Positions 53,813 to 63,182 of a stretch of DNA of 64,000 nucleotides are shown here, one piece after another. The first letter of the stretch is position 1; every line of letters starts with the position of its first letter. Origin of the DNA: Actinoalloteichus caeruleus DSM 43889 (GTDB lineage Bacteria; Actinomycetota; Actinomycetes; Mycobacteriales; Pseudonocardiaceae); the NCBI RefSeq assembly GCF_000429185.2, contig NZ_AUBJ02000001.1, forward strand, positions 2,046,001 to 2,110,000, in the 5' to 3' direction. Below the pieces are notes generated by a model. The model ran no database searches and had not been told where the DNA came from. It was given only the letters and a program-made list of their open reading frames with translations. The position numbers were made by a program, and so were the translations under genes.

Positions 53813-55568
53813 GTGAGAACCGCACGACACACCACGCTCACCAGCCTGGTCGTGGCCGGCCTCCTCGCCGCGCCACCGCTGGCCTCGCACGCGAACCAGG
53901 ACGAGGAGCCCGCCCTCCACCTCGATCCGACCACGAGCGACGTGGACCTGCTGGCGCCACGGCAGGCTCCCGAGGGCATCGAGCTCCTCGTCCGCGCCGA
54001 GGAGTCGGGCGACGAGATCGTCACCGCGCCGGAGAACGTCCGGTTCGTCGCCGACGCGGACGCCCTCGCGGGTGTCGTGCCCGACGACGCGGCCCACTCC
54101 TTCCTCGGGGACCCGGGTGAGCAGGTCTGGCTCCTGCCGAACGGGGCCGGCACCGGCGGTCCGCGTCCCGGTGCGACGAGCCTCGGGTGGGACACCACCG
54201 GTCTGGGGGGCGGGTTCACCGACGAGGTCACCGTGCGCCTGCTGGCTGTCCGGGGTCCGGGGGCGCTCGCGGCCTTCACCCCGGGGGCAGCGACCCGGAG
54301 GGGCGGGTCGACCCGACGCCGTTGTTCTCCACCGCGTCCGCCGGGGACGACGTCGCGGAAGGCGCGTTGCCCACGGGGGCTCGGGGCGAGCTGGTCTGGG
54401 CGTTCACCGACCCCGGCCGGTACGAGGTGGACCTCGAGGTCGAGGCGCGCTCCCCCTCGGGCGATGCGCTGCTCGCCGACGCCACCTACTCGTTCGACCT
54501 CGTCCCGGCGGGGAGCGCTCCTCCCCCGCCGTCCTCCACCCCGCCGGACCCGACACCACCGCCCCCGTCCGCCTCGCCTCCCCCGTGGACGACTTCCCCG
54601 CACCGCCGCCCTCCCCGACCGAACCGCCCCCACCGGCCACCTCCCGTGACCCGTCGCCCCGCCTGCTGCCGGCCCAGCGCCAACAGCCGCCGCCCATCAG
54701 CAGTGAGCGAGGGCCGGTCGTCCTCGACGCCGGTCACGTCGACGTCGGGGCCCGGCTGATCGACGACGACCTCCGCATCCTGGTCAAGGACGGCACGGTC
54801 GCCGGGCGCACGGACTGGCGCGAACTGTCCACCGTGGTCTTCCACGTCGCGCCGGCCGCCAGGATCGAGGTGCCGGACAGTCCCCAGTTCGACTTCCTCG
54901 GGGAACCGGGTGACGACTCCTGGGTACTGCCCCAGGCGCAGCAGGCCGACATCCTCTGGCCCGGCTGGAACACGGAGGAGCTGTCGACCGACGACGTGGA
55001 CGGCCCCGTCCGGTTCTCGCTGCTCGACGTGGACGGTCCCGGTGAGTTCGCGCTGTTCGTCAACGGGTCCTTCGGGGCGCCGGAGGTGCTCTTCGACAGC
55101 TCCGACGGGACACCCGACGGTTTCGACATCCCCCTCGGCACCCACGCCCACGGGAACTGGGCCTTCTCCGACGAGGGCTTCTACGAGCTGACGCTGGAGA
55201 TGAGCGGGTCCGCCGGTGGAACGGCGGTCAGCGACCGGCGGGTGCTGCACGTGGCGGTGGGGGACGTCGACCCGGGCCAGGTCGACCCCGGCGACGGCGG
55301 CGACGGCGATGGCGGCGGTGGCGGCGGCGACGGCGGTGGCGGCGGTGGTGACCGGAACGACGACCCGGGGAACCGGGCCGATCCGCCGGGTGGCGGTGGC
55401 GGCCAGGACGACCAGACCCGGGTCCCGCCGGGCGGTGGCGTCGACAAGCTGGCGAAGACCGGCCCGGGAACGCTCCTCCCCCTGGCCGCCGTCGGCGGAA
55501 CGCTCGTCGCCCTCGGTGCCGTCCTCTTCCTCCTCGGTCGCCCGGCGCGCGGCTCCGCCCGGCCCTGA
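53813..55568 (+). pseudogene. Sortase-anchored surface protein with two repeat domains (two frameshifts)
   Basis: It starts at GTG 53813 behind AAGGAC. A signal peptide (TSLVVAGLLAAPPLAS) is followed by a first surface-repeat domain (HSFLGDPGEQVWLLPNGAG). The frame breaks at the G-run 54282-54286 and resumes as PEGRVDPTPLFSTASAGDD. It breaks again in a Pro-rich linker (about 54530-54600). The second domain has VVLDAGHVDVGARLIDDDL, ILWPGWNTEE and GTHAHGNWAFSDEG. The end is a Gly/Asp linker, then LAKTG, a hydrophobic helix and a basic tail, an LAxTG sortase signal. Restoring one base at each break gives one protein of about 585 residues displayed on the wall. Confidence 0.78.
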
Positions 55569-55605
55569 CCGGCGTCCGCGCCCCCTACGACGTGATCGGA
55601 ACGAC

Positions 55606-58593
55606 GTGAGAATGCGTGCGACGACACCACGAACCCGAAGGACCTGGACGGCGCTGATCGCCGCGGCGGCGACGGCGACGCTGCCGGGAGCCGTCCTCGC
55701 GACGGCGAGCCCCCTCGGACAGGAGGCCCTGGCCCTCACCCGGTCGGGCAGCGCGGCGGGCTCGCTGGAAGCTCAGGAGGCGACCGACGCGCCGGTGCTG
55801 CTGGCGACGGGGTCGGTGGAACTCCAGGCGAGGCTGGACGGATCGTCGCTCTCGGCGGGGTTCACCGATACCAGCGACCCCGAGGGGCCGGTCCGGTACG
55901 GGCCGGCGGAAGCCGCCCTGCACGTCCCGGCCGCCGCCGGGACCGCCCAACCCCCGCACCACTCGTTCCCCGCCGATCCCGGCGACCCCGTCTGGTCGCT
56001 GCCGGCGGCCGGCGCCGAGGGGTTGCCCCGGGTCGCGCTGAGCACCCGGGGCGTCGACCGCGCCGAGGTCACCGGACGCGTCGGCCTCGGGCTGGAGACG
56101 CTGAGCGGGCCCGGCGAGGTGGCGGTCTTCGTGACCGCCACCGGCGACCGCCCACCCTCGGCGGTCCGGTGGAACAGCAGGGACGGCCTGCCCGACGTCC
56201 ACGAGTACCCGCCGGATCGGGACGAGCGGCTGACCTGGAGTTTCTCGGCCGAGGGCACCTACTGCCTGGGGGTGCGGACGACGGCGACGCCCGGGTCGGG
56301 CGCCGAGGTCACCGGCCTCGACGTGCTCACCGTCGTCGTCGGGGACGTCTCACCCGGCGAGGTGCGGACCTGCGGCGCGGACCAGCCGGCGCCGGAGGAT
56401 CCGGTCCTCGTGCTGGACCGGGGGCACGTCGACGCCATCTACCCCCGGTTGGTCGACGACGAGCTGCGCCTCCAGCTGCGCGACGGCACGCGGCTGCACG
56501 ACGACGAGGAGGTCATGCGGGAGTTCGACGACGTCGTGCTCCACGCCGGCACCGCCTCGCGGACGACGATCCCCGAGGGCTCCGTCGCCGACTGGCTGGG
56601 CCGCCCGGCCGGTGATCCGATGTGGCTGCTGCCGCAGACGAGCCGGCCCGACGTGCTGTGGGCGGGGTGGGGTTCGGACATCCGCTGGCACGAGGAGGTG
56701 GTGCTCGGCAGCCTCGACTGGCGGCTCGACCACGTCACCGGGCCGGGGAACCTGGCGATGTACCTGTCGTCGGCGGCCAGGGACGGCGCGCCTCCGGTGT
56801 TCGTCAGCCGGGGCGGCAGCCCCAACGTGCGGATGATGAGCGTCCCGGCGCACACCCACGCCAACTGGGCGTTCACCGAGGAGGGCGTCTACTGCCTGAC
56901 GTTCTCGGCCAGCGGCACCCTGCTCGACGGGAGGACGGTGTCCGACCGGCAGCGCCTGACGCTCGCCGTGGGGGACGTCGCGGCGGAGGAGGTCGTCCCG
57001 TGCGGGCGGTCGGGCCCGGCTCCGGAACGGGAGCCCCGGGAGTCGCCGACCGAGCCCGCCGGGGACCCGGTGGTGCTCGGTGGCGACACCTCCTCCGAGC
57101 TGAGCGCGCGTTTCGTCGATGGCGAACTCCGTCTCGACGTCCGGTCGAACCGCGATGCCACCGACCCGAGGTACCACTCCCCCTCGGACGTCGTCCTCCA
57201 CACCACCGAGTCGGCCACGGTGCCCGCGTCGGGGTTCACCGGTTTCCTGGGGGAGCCCGGCGAACGGTACTGGCGGTTCCGGTCCACCCAGGGCGCGGGC
57301 TGGCCGGTGCTCGGTCTCGACACCGCCGACGTCTTGCCCGACCAGGTCGACGGGGGGACCCTCACCTGGCGGGTGCACGACGCCGGCAGCCCGGGGGATG
57401 TGGCGTTCTACGCGGTGGGACGGGGTGGCACGCGCATCCTCGACACGGTCGGCGGTGAGCACGCGTCGGTCCGGACCCGCGCGCACGGCACGCAGGTCCG
57501 CGAGTGGGCCTTCGTGGGCGCCGGCACCTACTGCGTGGACGTGGAGGTCAGCGCCACCCGGGCCGACGGGCGCGCCGTGTCCGACCGACAGCTGGTCACG
57601 GTGGTCGCCGGGGACGCGGACCCCTCGGCGGTGACACCCTGCGGCCGGGACGACGACGGCCCACCGCCGGACACCCCGACGCCGCCACCCTCCGACGAGC
57701 TCGTCGTCCTCGACGAGGGCCACGTGGACGTCGCCGCGCGGGTGCGGGAGGACGAGCTGAGGATGGCCGTCAAGGACGGCACCACCCCCGGCGTGGTGGA
57801 GTGGCGCGAGTTGGAGGACGTGCTCTTCCACGCCAACCCCGATTCGGGGACGACCGTTCCCGACGCCCCCGCCTACGACTTCCTGGGTGGGCCCGGCGAC
57901 CCGGTGTGGATCCTGCCGCAGACCCAGCTGGAGGGGGTGCTGTGGCCGGGGTGGAACACCGAGGAGATCCTTCCCGACCAGCTCGCCGGGGCGGTCCACT
58001 GGCGGCTCACCGCGGCGGAGGGGCCGGGGGCCTTCGTCCTCTACCAGGACGGGACGTTCGGGCCGAACGACCCGGTCCTCGACAGCCGGGACGCGCTCCC
58101 CACGGGCTTCGACGTGCCCCTCGGCCAGCACGCGCACGCCAACTGGGCGTTCACGGCGGAGGGCGTCTACTGCCTGTCCTTCACGATGTCGGCGACGACC
58201 CCGGCGGGCGGGTCCACCTCGGACGGCGGGACCCTGGCCGTCGCGGTGGGCGAGGTGGACGTGACCTCGGTGCCCCGGTGCGGGGAGGGCGACGATCCGG
58301 GGCCGAGTCCCACCCCACCACCCAGCACTTCCCCACCCCCCGGCCCGGGTGATCCGGGTGGCACCCCGCCGCCGACCACGACCGCCCCGTCCCACCCGGG
58401 TGGCGGTGGTCCCGGCGGCGGACCCGGGAACGACGGCCCCGGAGGCGGCGGTCCCCAGGGAGGGGGCGGCGGCCTCGCCTGGACCGGCACCGGATCGGCC
58501 CTGCCGCTGGCGGTGCTCGGCGGGCTCCTGCTGGTGCTCGGCGGCCTCGTGTGGTGGTTCGGCCGGACCCGCTCCCGCACCCCGACCGGATGA
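55606..58593 (+). CDS. Large sortase-anchored protein with four surface-repeat domains
   Basis: A 995-residue protein starting GTG 55606, 37 bp after the previous stop; ATG 55612 is an alternative. A signal peptide (WTALIAAAATATLPGAVLA) precedes four repeats of about 200 residues. Repeats 2 and 4 keep GHVD and the His motif HTHANWAF/HAHANWAF; repeats 1 and 3 do not. Each repeat ends with a Cys pair (YCL...CG) that could form a disulfide. A Pro/Gly-rich linker leads to LAWTG, a hydrophobic helix and RTRSR, a sortase signal. It belongs to the ABC-transporter-associated repeat family (TIGR03773-like). The likely role is capture of metal or a metal complex at the surface. Confidence 0.87.
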   Translation: MRMRATTPRTRRTWTALIAAAATATLPGAVLATASPLGQEALALTRSGSAAGSLEAQEATDAPVLLATGSVELQARLDGSSLSAGFTDTSDPEGPVRYGPAEAALHVPAAAGTAQPPHHSFPADPGDPVWSLPAAGAEGLPRVALSTRGVDRAEVTGRVGLGLETLSGPGEVAVFVTATGDRPPSAVRWNSRDGLPDVHEYPPDRDERLTWSFSAEGTYCLGVRTTATPGSGAEVTGLDVLTVVVGDVSPGEVRTCGADQPAPEDPVLVLDRGHVDAIYPRLVDDELRLQLRDGTRLHDDEEVMREFDDVVLHAGTASRTTIPEGSVADWLGRPAGDPMWLLPQTSRPDVLWAGWGSDIRWHEEVVLGSLDWRLDHVTGPGNLAMYLSSAARDGAPPVFVSRGGSPNVRMMSVPAHTHANWAFTEEGVYCLTFSASGTLLDGRTVSDRQRLTLAVGDVAAEEVVPCGRSGPAPEREPRESPTEPAGDPVVLGGDTSSELSARFVDGELRLDVRSNRDATDPRYHSPSDVVLHTTESATVPASGFTGFLGEPGERYWRFRSTQGAGWPVLGLDTADVLPDQVDGGTLTWRVHDAGSPGDVAFYAVGRGGTRILDTVGGEHASVRTRAHGTQVREWAFVGAGTYCVDVEVSATRADGRAVSDRQLVTVVAGDADPSAVTPCGRDDDGPPPDTPTPPPSDELVVLDEGHVDVAARVREDELRMAVKDGTTPGVVEWRELEDVLFHANPDSGTTVPDAPAYDFLGGPGDPVWILPQTQLEGVLWPGWNTEEILPDQLAGAVHWRLTAAEGPGAFVLYQDGTFGPNDPVLDSRDALPTGFDVPLGQHAHANWAFTAEGVYCLSFTMSATTPAGGSTSDGGTLAVAVGEVDVTSVPRCGEGDDPGPSPTPPPSTSPPPGPGDPGGTPPPTTTAPSHPGGGGPGGGPGNDGPGGGGPQGGGGGLAWTGTGSALPLAVLGGLLLVLGGLVWWFGRTRSRTPTG

Positions 58594-58727
58594 ACCGGGA
58601 ACGCGACGCCGGGAGCGCCGAGGCCCGGCGGGCCGGGCACGAGATGCCCCGCCAACGCACCGACCACGTAGGACGACCACCCACCCAGCGAGTGCCGGCA
58701 CCGCCGGCGGAAGACGAGGACACCGCG

Positions 58728-60275
58728 ATGCTCGTTCCCCGACGGGCGGTGTGCGCGGTCGCGACCGCGGCACTGCTGACGGCGACTTCGGCCTGTGCCG
58801 GAGCGAGTGGCGCCGACGACGGTGAGCTCGTCGTCATCAGCACGACCGAGATCATCGCCGACCTGGTGGCCAACGTGGGCGGTGACCGGGTGAGCAGCAG
58901 CTCACTGGTGCCTCCCGGTGGCGACCCCCACTCCTACGAGCCCACCCCGACGGACGCGGGACGCGTCACCAGGGCCGACGTGGCGTTCACCAACCACCTC
59001 CTCCTCGAGGAGCAGGCGCTGATCCGCACCATCGACAACAACCTGCCCGAGGACTCCCTGAACGTCTCGCTCGCCGAGATCTCCGAGAGTTACGGCGCCC
59101 GCGTCATCCCCCTGGTCGAGAACATCGGGCTCGACGTGCTCTGGCTCGGGCTCCGCGTGCGCGGCGACGGTGAGGAACACGGCGCCACCCGCTCCTCCCG
59201 GGTCGAGCTGCGGGCCACCGCGCTCGAGGGCCCCGGGGACCTGGCGGTCTACCTGACCCAGACCCTGGGTGTCCCGGAGGTCTACTACGACTCGGCGAAC
59301 GGTTTCGACGACACCGACCTCGCCGTCCTGCCACCGGCCGCGCACACCCACGTGAACTGGGCCTTCACCGAGCCCGGGGTGTACCGGCTTGGCCTGGAGG
59401 CGGCCCTGGACACCGGGGAGGGCGCCCCGGTGGAGCTGGGGCGGGACACCTTCACCTTCGCCGTCGGGGTCGACCCGCACACGGTGGAGGTGGAGGGGGA
59501 CGCCGTCATCCTCGACGACGGCCACACCGACCTGACCGTCGACCTCGACACCGGCGAGCTCTACGCCTACACCGACTCGGGCGCCGCCGGCGCCGAGCAG
59601 CTCGTCGTCCCCGCCGAGGACGCCGTGATCGACGTCCCCAACCGGGCACGGGAGGAGGTGCCCGGCGACGAGCGGTTCTCCTTCCTGGGAGAACCCGGGG
59701 CGCTGGTCTTCCAACTGCCGCAGGCCGTGCTCGGCAAGCACGTCCACGGCGAGATCGACCCCCACCTGTGGCAGAACGTGGAGAACGCCAGGGCCTACGT
59801 GCAACACATCCGCGACACCCTGGCCGAGGCCGACCCGGACGGCGCCGGGACGTACCACGAACGCGCCGAGGCCTACCTCGACGAGCTCGGCGAGGTGCAC
59901 GACCACGTGCGCCGCACGCTGGCCGAGATCCCGGAGGAGAACCGACAGTTGATCACCACCCACGACGCCTTCGGCTACCTCGCCGACGCCTACGACCTGA
60001 CCGTCGCCGGGTTCGTGGTGCCCAACCCGGCGCAGGAACCCAGCGTCCGGCAGGTCAACACCCTCACCGACACCATCCGCAACCTCGGGGTGCCCGCCGT
60101 GTTCATGGAACCGAACCTGGTGCGGCGCGCCTCGGTCCTGACCCAGGTGGCCGAGGACCAGGGTGTCGAGGTCTGCACCCTCTACGGGGACGCCTTCGGC
60201 GAGGACGTCGGCAGCTACGTCGAGATGATGCGGCACAACGCCGACGAGCTGCGTCGTTGCCTGGGAGGCGCGTGA
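58728..60275 (+). CDS. Zinc-type ABC substrate-binding lipoprotein with inserted surface-repeat domain
   Basis: A 515-residue protein of the anchored-repeat substrate-binding type (TIGR03772-like). A lipobox (LLTATSACAG) makes it a lipoprotein. The ZnuA/TroA fold supplies His in GDPHSYEPTP (about residue 66), His in IDPHLWQNV (about 344), His in ITTHDAFGYL (about 410) and the acidic EPN region (about 460). Between about residues 140 and 340 a surface-repeat domain is inserted (LDVLWLGLRVRG, PAAHTHVNWAFTEPG, FSFLGEPG). This nearly doubles the usual 300 residues. Its stop overlaps the next gene (TGATG). It should hand metal to the permease. Confidence 0.9.
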   Translation: MLVPRRAVCAVATAALLTATSACAGASGADDGELVVISTTEIIADLVANVGGDRVSSSSLVPPGGDPHSYEPTPTDAGRVTRADVAFTNHLLLEEQALIRTIDNNLPEDSLNVSLAEISESYGARVIPLVENIGLDVLWLGLRVRGDGEEHGATRSSRVELRATALEGPGDLAVYLTQTLGVPEVYYDSANGFDDTDLAVLPPAAHTHVNWAFTEPGVYRLGLEAALDTGEGAPVELGRDTFTFAVGVDPHTVEVEGDAVILDDGHTDLTVDLDTGELYAYTDSGAAGAEQLVVPAEDAVIDVPNRAREEVPGDERFSFLGEPGALVFQLPQAVLGKHVHGEIDPHLWQNVENARAYVQHIRDTLAEADPDGAGTYHERAEAYLDELGEVHDHVRRTLAEIPEENRQLITTHDAFGYLADAYDLTVAGFVVPNPAQEPSVRQVNTLTDTIRNLGVPAVFMEPNLVRRASVLTQVAEDQGVEVCTLYGDAFGEDVGSYVEMMRHNADELRRCLGGA

Positions 60276-61156
60276 TGCGGGGCCGGGAGGGGATCGGGGT
60301 GGCGGGCGTGGTCGGGGTGCTCGCTGTCGCGGTGGCACCGGTGGGCCTCGCCTCCCAGGCCGCCGACACCGGGGGCGAGCGGGTGGTCATCGCCGACGGC
60401 CACGTGGACATCGGACCCCGGTTCGAGGACGGGGCCTGGGTGCTGCGGGTGCGCGACGACACCGTGGACCCGCCGGCCTGGCGGGACCTGGACGACGTGG
60501 TGCTGCACGTCACCGACCTGGCCACCGCGGAGGTTCCCGAGGATGAGGCGTTCTCCTTCCTCGGCGCGCCCGGTGACGAGGTCTGGCTGCTGCCCCAGGC
60601 CCAGGTGGAGGGGGTGTTGTGGCCGGGGTGGAACACGCAGGACGCCGAGGTGGCCACCCGCGTGGCCCGGGAGGTCACCTGGTCGTTGCACGGAGTGGAG
60701 GGGCCCGGGGAGTTCGCCCTGTTCCTCAACGGGAGCTTCGGTGAGCCCGACCCCGTCTTCGACAGCCGGGAGGGGTTCCCCCAGGCCTCCGGCGTCGAGG
60801 TCAACACGCACGTGCACGGCAACTGGGCGTTCCTCGAACCCGGCGCGTACCTGCTCGACATCGAGATGAGCGCGCGGCTGGCGGACGGGGAGGAGGTCAG
60901 CGACCGGGGCACCCTCCGGTTCTTCGCCGGCGGGGGTGATCCCGAGGCGGCCTTCGACACCGAGCTGACCCGCGACGACGCCGAACCCTCCGATCCGGCG
61001 CCCGACGCCGACGGCCCAGACGCGGGTGAGGACGGCTCGACCGGCGGTCCCGTGGTGCTGGCCATCGTGGTCGGTGGCGCGGCCCTGGTGCTCGTGGTGG
61101 CCGGGCTGTGGTGGCACCGCCGCTCGAAGGGACGGGAGGGCACCCGACGTGGCTGA
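60275..61156 (+). CDS. Membrane-anchored single surface-repeat-domain protein
   Basis: A 293-residue protein with an N-terminal signal helix (GVAGVVGVLAVAVAPVGLA) and one complete repeat domain: ADGHVDIGPRFEDGAWVLRV, FLGAPGDEVWLLPQAQVEGV, LWPGWNTQD and THVHGNWAF. An acidic linker leads to a C-terminal helix (VVLAIVVGGAALVLVVAGLWW) and a basic tail. There is no LAxTG, so it stays in the membrane. It overlaps both the binding-protein and ATPase genes, suggesting a stoichiometric component of the transporter. Confidence 0.85.
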   Translation: MRGREGIGVAGVVGVLAVAVAPVGLASQAADTGGERVVIADGHVDIGPRFEDGAWVLRVRDDTVDPPAWRDLDDVVLHVTDLATAEVPEDEAFSFLGAPGDEVWLLPQAQVEGVLWPGWNTQDAEVATRVAREVTWSLHGVEGPGEFALFLNGSFGEPDPVFDSREGFPQASGVEVNTHVHGNWAFLEPGAYLLDIEMSARLADGEEVSDRGTLRFFAGGGDPEAAFDTELTRDDAEPSDPAPDADGPDAGEDGSTGGPVVLAIVVGGAALVLVVAGLWWHRRSKGREGTRRG

Positions 61157-61901
61157 ACCCCTGGTGCGGGTCGACGGGCTCTCCGTCGACCTCGGTGGCC
61201 GCACCGCCCTGCGGGACGTGGACCTGGCCGTGTCGGCGGGAGAACTGGTCGGGCTGATCGGCCCGAACGGCGCGGGGAAGACCACCCTGCTGCGCGCGGT
61301 CCTCGGGCTGCTCCCCCCGCGTGCCGGGACGATCCACCTGGGTGACCGCACCCCGGACCGGGCCAGGGGCACGGTCGGGTACGTGCCGCAACGGCACGAG
61401 TTCGCCTGGGACTTCCCGATCTCGGTGGAGAAGGCCGTGCTGACCGGCCGGGTCCACCGGGTGGGCTGGTTGCGGCGCCCCGGCGCGGTGGACCGGGACG
61501 CGGTGGACGAGGCCCTGGACCGGGTCTCGCTCGGCGGGCTCCGGCGCCGACCGGTCGGGGAGCTGTCCGGCGGGCAGCGGCAGCGGGTGCTGGTGGCCAG
61601 GGCGCTGGCCCTGCGCCCGGAGCTGCTGCTGCTCGACGAACCCTTCACGGGGTTGGACGTGCCGACCCAGGAGCTGCTCACCGAACTGTTCGAGGCGCTG
61701 CGTCGGGAGGGCAGGGCGCTGCTCATGACGACCCACGACCTGCCGGCGGCCGCGAGCCTGTCGACCCGGTTGTGCCTGCTCAACCGCACGGTGATCGCCG
61801 ACGGGCCGCCCGCCGGGCTGCGGGACCCGTCGGTGTGGCTGGCCGCCTTCGGCGTGGCCGGCTCGGCCTCGCTGTTGCGTTCCCTGGGGGTGGACACGTG
61901 A
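61149..61901 (+). CDS. ABC transporter ATP-binding protein (anchored-repeat zinc type)
   Basis: A 250-residue ATPase with Walker A GPNGAGKTTLL, the Q-loop in GYVPQRHEFAW, signature LSGGQRQRV, Walker B LLLLDEPF and the switch His in MTTHDL. It is of the ZnuC/MntB metal-import type. GTG 61149 lies inside the end of the preceding gene. It powers the permease encoded immediately downstream (GTGA overlap). Confidence 0.94.
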   Translation: MAEPLVRVDGLSVDLGGRTALRDVDLAVSAGELVGLIGPNGAGKTTLLRAVLGLLPPRAGTIHLGDRTPDRARGTVGYVPQRHEFAWDFPISVEKAVLTGRVHRVGWLRRPGAVDRDAVDEALDRVSLGGLRRRPVGELSGGQRQRVLVARALALRPELLLLDEPFTGLDVPTQELLTELFEALRREGRALLMTTHDLPAAASLSTRLCLLNRTVIADGPPAGLRDPSVWLAAFGVAGSASLLRSLGVDT

Positions 61902-62830
61902 GTGGTGTGCTCGACTTCCTCGTCGAACCGTGGGACCAGGTGTTCATGCGGCGGGCGTTCCTGGTCGCGATCATGTCCGGCGTGGTCTGCGGGGTCATCG
62001 GCACCCACGTGGTGCTGCGGGGCATGGCCTTCATCGGTGACGCCGTGTCGCACGCGGTGTTCCCGGGGGTGGCGGTGGCCTTCGTGCTTCAGGCGAACCT
62101 GGTCGTGGGGGGCGCGGTCGCCGGCCTGGTGACGGCGTTGCTGGTCGCCGTCTTCTCGCAGAACCGGCGGCTGCGGGAGGACACCGTCATCGGCGTCTTC
62201 TTCGCTGGTGCCTTCGGGCTCGGCATCGTCATCCTCAGCACCGCGCCGGGGTACAGCGGTTCGCTCGAGTCGTTCCTGTTCGGGTCGATCCTGGGGATCG
62301 GTGACTCCGACGTGCTCGGGGTGGCGCTGGTCGGCGGGGCCGTCGTCGTCTCGGCGCTCGCGTTGTCGAAGGAGATCGTGACCGTCAGCCTCGACCGGGA
62401 GACCGCCCGCTCGGTGGGGTTGCCGGTGTTCTGGTTGGACATGGCGCTCTACGCGATGGTCACCGTGGCCATCGTCATCTCGCTCCAGGCGGTCGGGAAC
62501 GTCCTGGTGTTGGCGCTGCTGATCACCCCGGCGGCGTGCGCGCGGCTGCTCACCGACCGGTTGGGGGTGATGACCCTGCTGGCCCCGGCCATCGGGGCGC
62601 TGTCGTCGGTGGTGGGGCTGTACCTCTCCTACGCGCTGGACCTGGCGGCGGGCGGGATGATCGTGTTGACCGCGACGGTGACGTTCCTGGTGTGCTGGTT
62701 CCTCGCTCCCCGGCACGGCCTGGTCTCCCGGTGGCGGGCCAGATCCCGCCCGTCCCAGGTGGACGGGGACGAGGACGACCGCGCGGCAGCCGTCTCGGAG
62801 GAGGGAACGGGGGCCTCCTCGGCCGGGTAG
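61898..62830 (+). CDS. Metal ABC transporter permease, ABC-3 family
   Basis: A 310-residue membrane protein with about eight helices, beginning LVEPWDQVFMRRAFLVAIMSG and carrying the family segment MAFIGDAVSHAVFPGVAVAF. The later helices match ZnuB/TroC permeases (ALLITPAACARLLTDRLGVM). It has a 40-residue charged cytoplasmic tail. The GTG start overlaps the ATPase stop. It is the last gene of the zinc-type locus. Confidence 0.93.
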   Translation: MSGVLDFLVEPWDQVFMRRAFLVAIMSGVVCGVIGTHVVLRGMAFIGDAVSHAVFPGVAVAFVLQANLVVGGAVAGLVTALLVAVFSQNRRLREDTVIGVFFAGAFGLGIVILSTAPGYSGSLESFLFGSILGIGDSDVLGVALVGGAVVVSALALSKEIVTVSLDRETARSVGLPVFWLDMALYAMVTVAIVISLQAVGNVLVLALLITPAACARLLTDRLGVMTLLAPAIGALSSVVGLYLSYALDLAAGGMIVLTATVTFLVCWFLAPRHGLVSRWRARSRPSQVDGDEDDRAAAVSEEGTGASSAG

Positions 62831-63182
62831 GAGGCACGCCGGCCCCCCGGTTCGTCCGCCGGGGAGGCGGCCGACCGCGCGCTCGGCGCCGCCTCGCCGA
62901 CCGCGCCGCCGGCGCGGGGCGGCTCGCCGGGTGGCGTCGGGCCGGCGGTGCCCAGGCCTGCGGGGGCGAGGCGGGACGAACCGCTGGTCGGGGACGGGAG
63001 GCGCCACGGCGCTGGGGCTGGCGGAGGAGCCGGTGGCCCGGGAACGGCGGGGGCGGACACCCGCCGCCGGCGGACCGACGCGCGGGTGCCCGGGGTGGGT
63101 CGGGGCCGGTGGGCGACCGCCGGGGCGTCGGCGTTCCCGGTGCCGCCACCGATGCCAGCGCGGTCTGACGGCTGCCCTGGTC
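62831..63182. other. 352-bp gap between converging genes
   Basis: GC-rich; frames are open on both strands but give only Arg/Gly/Pro-rich products. No clear terminator stem could be picked. Confidence 0.3.
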
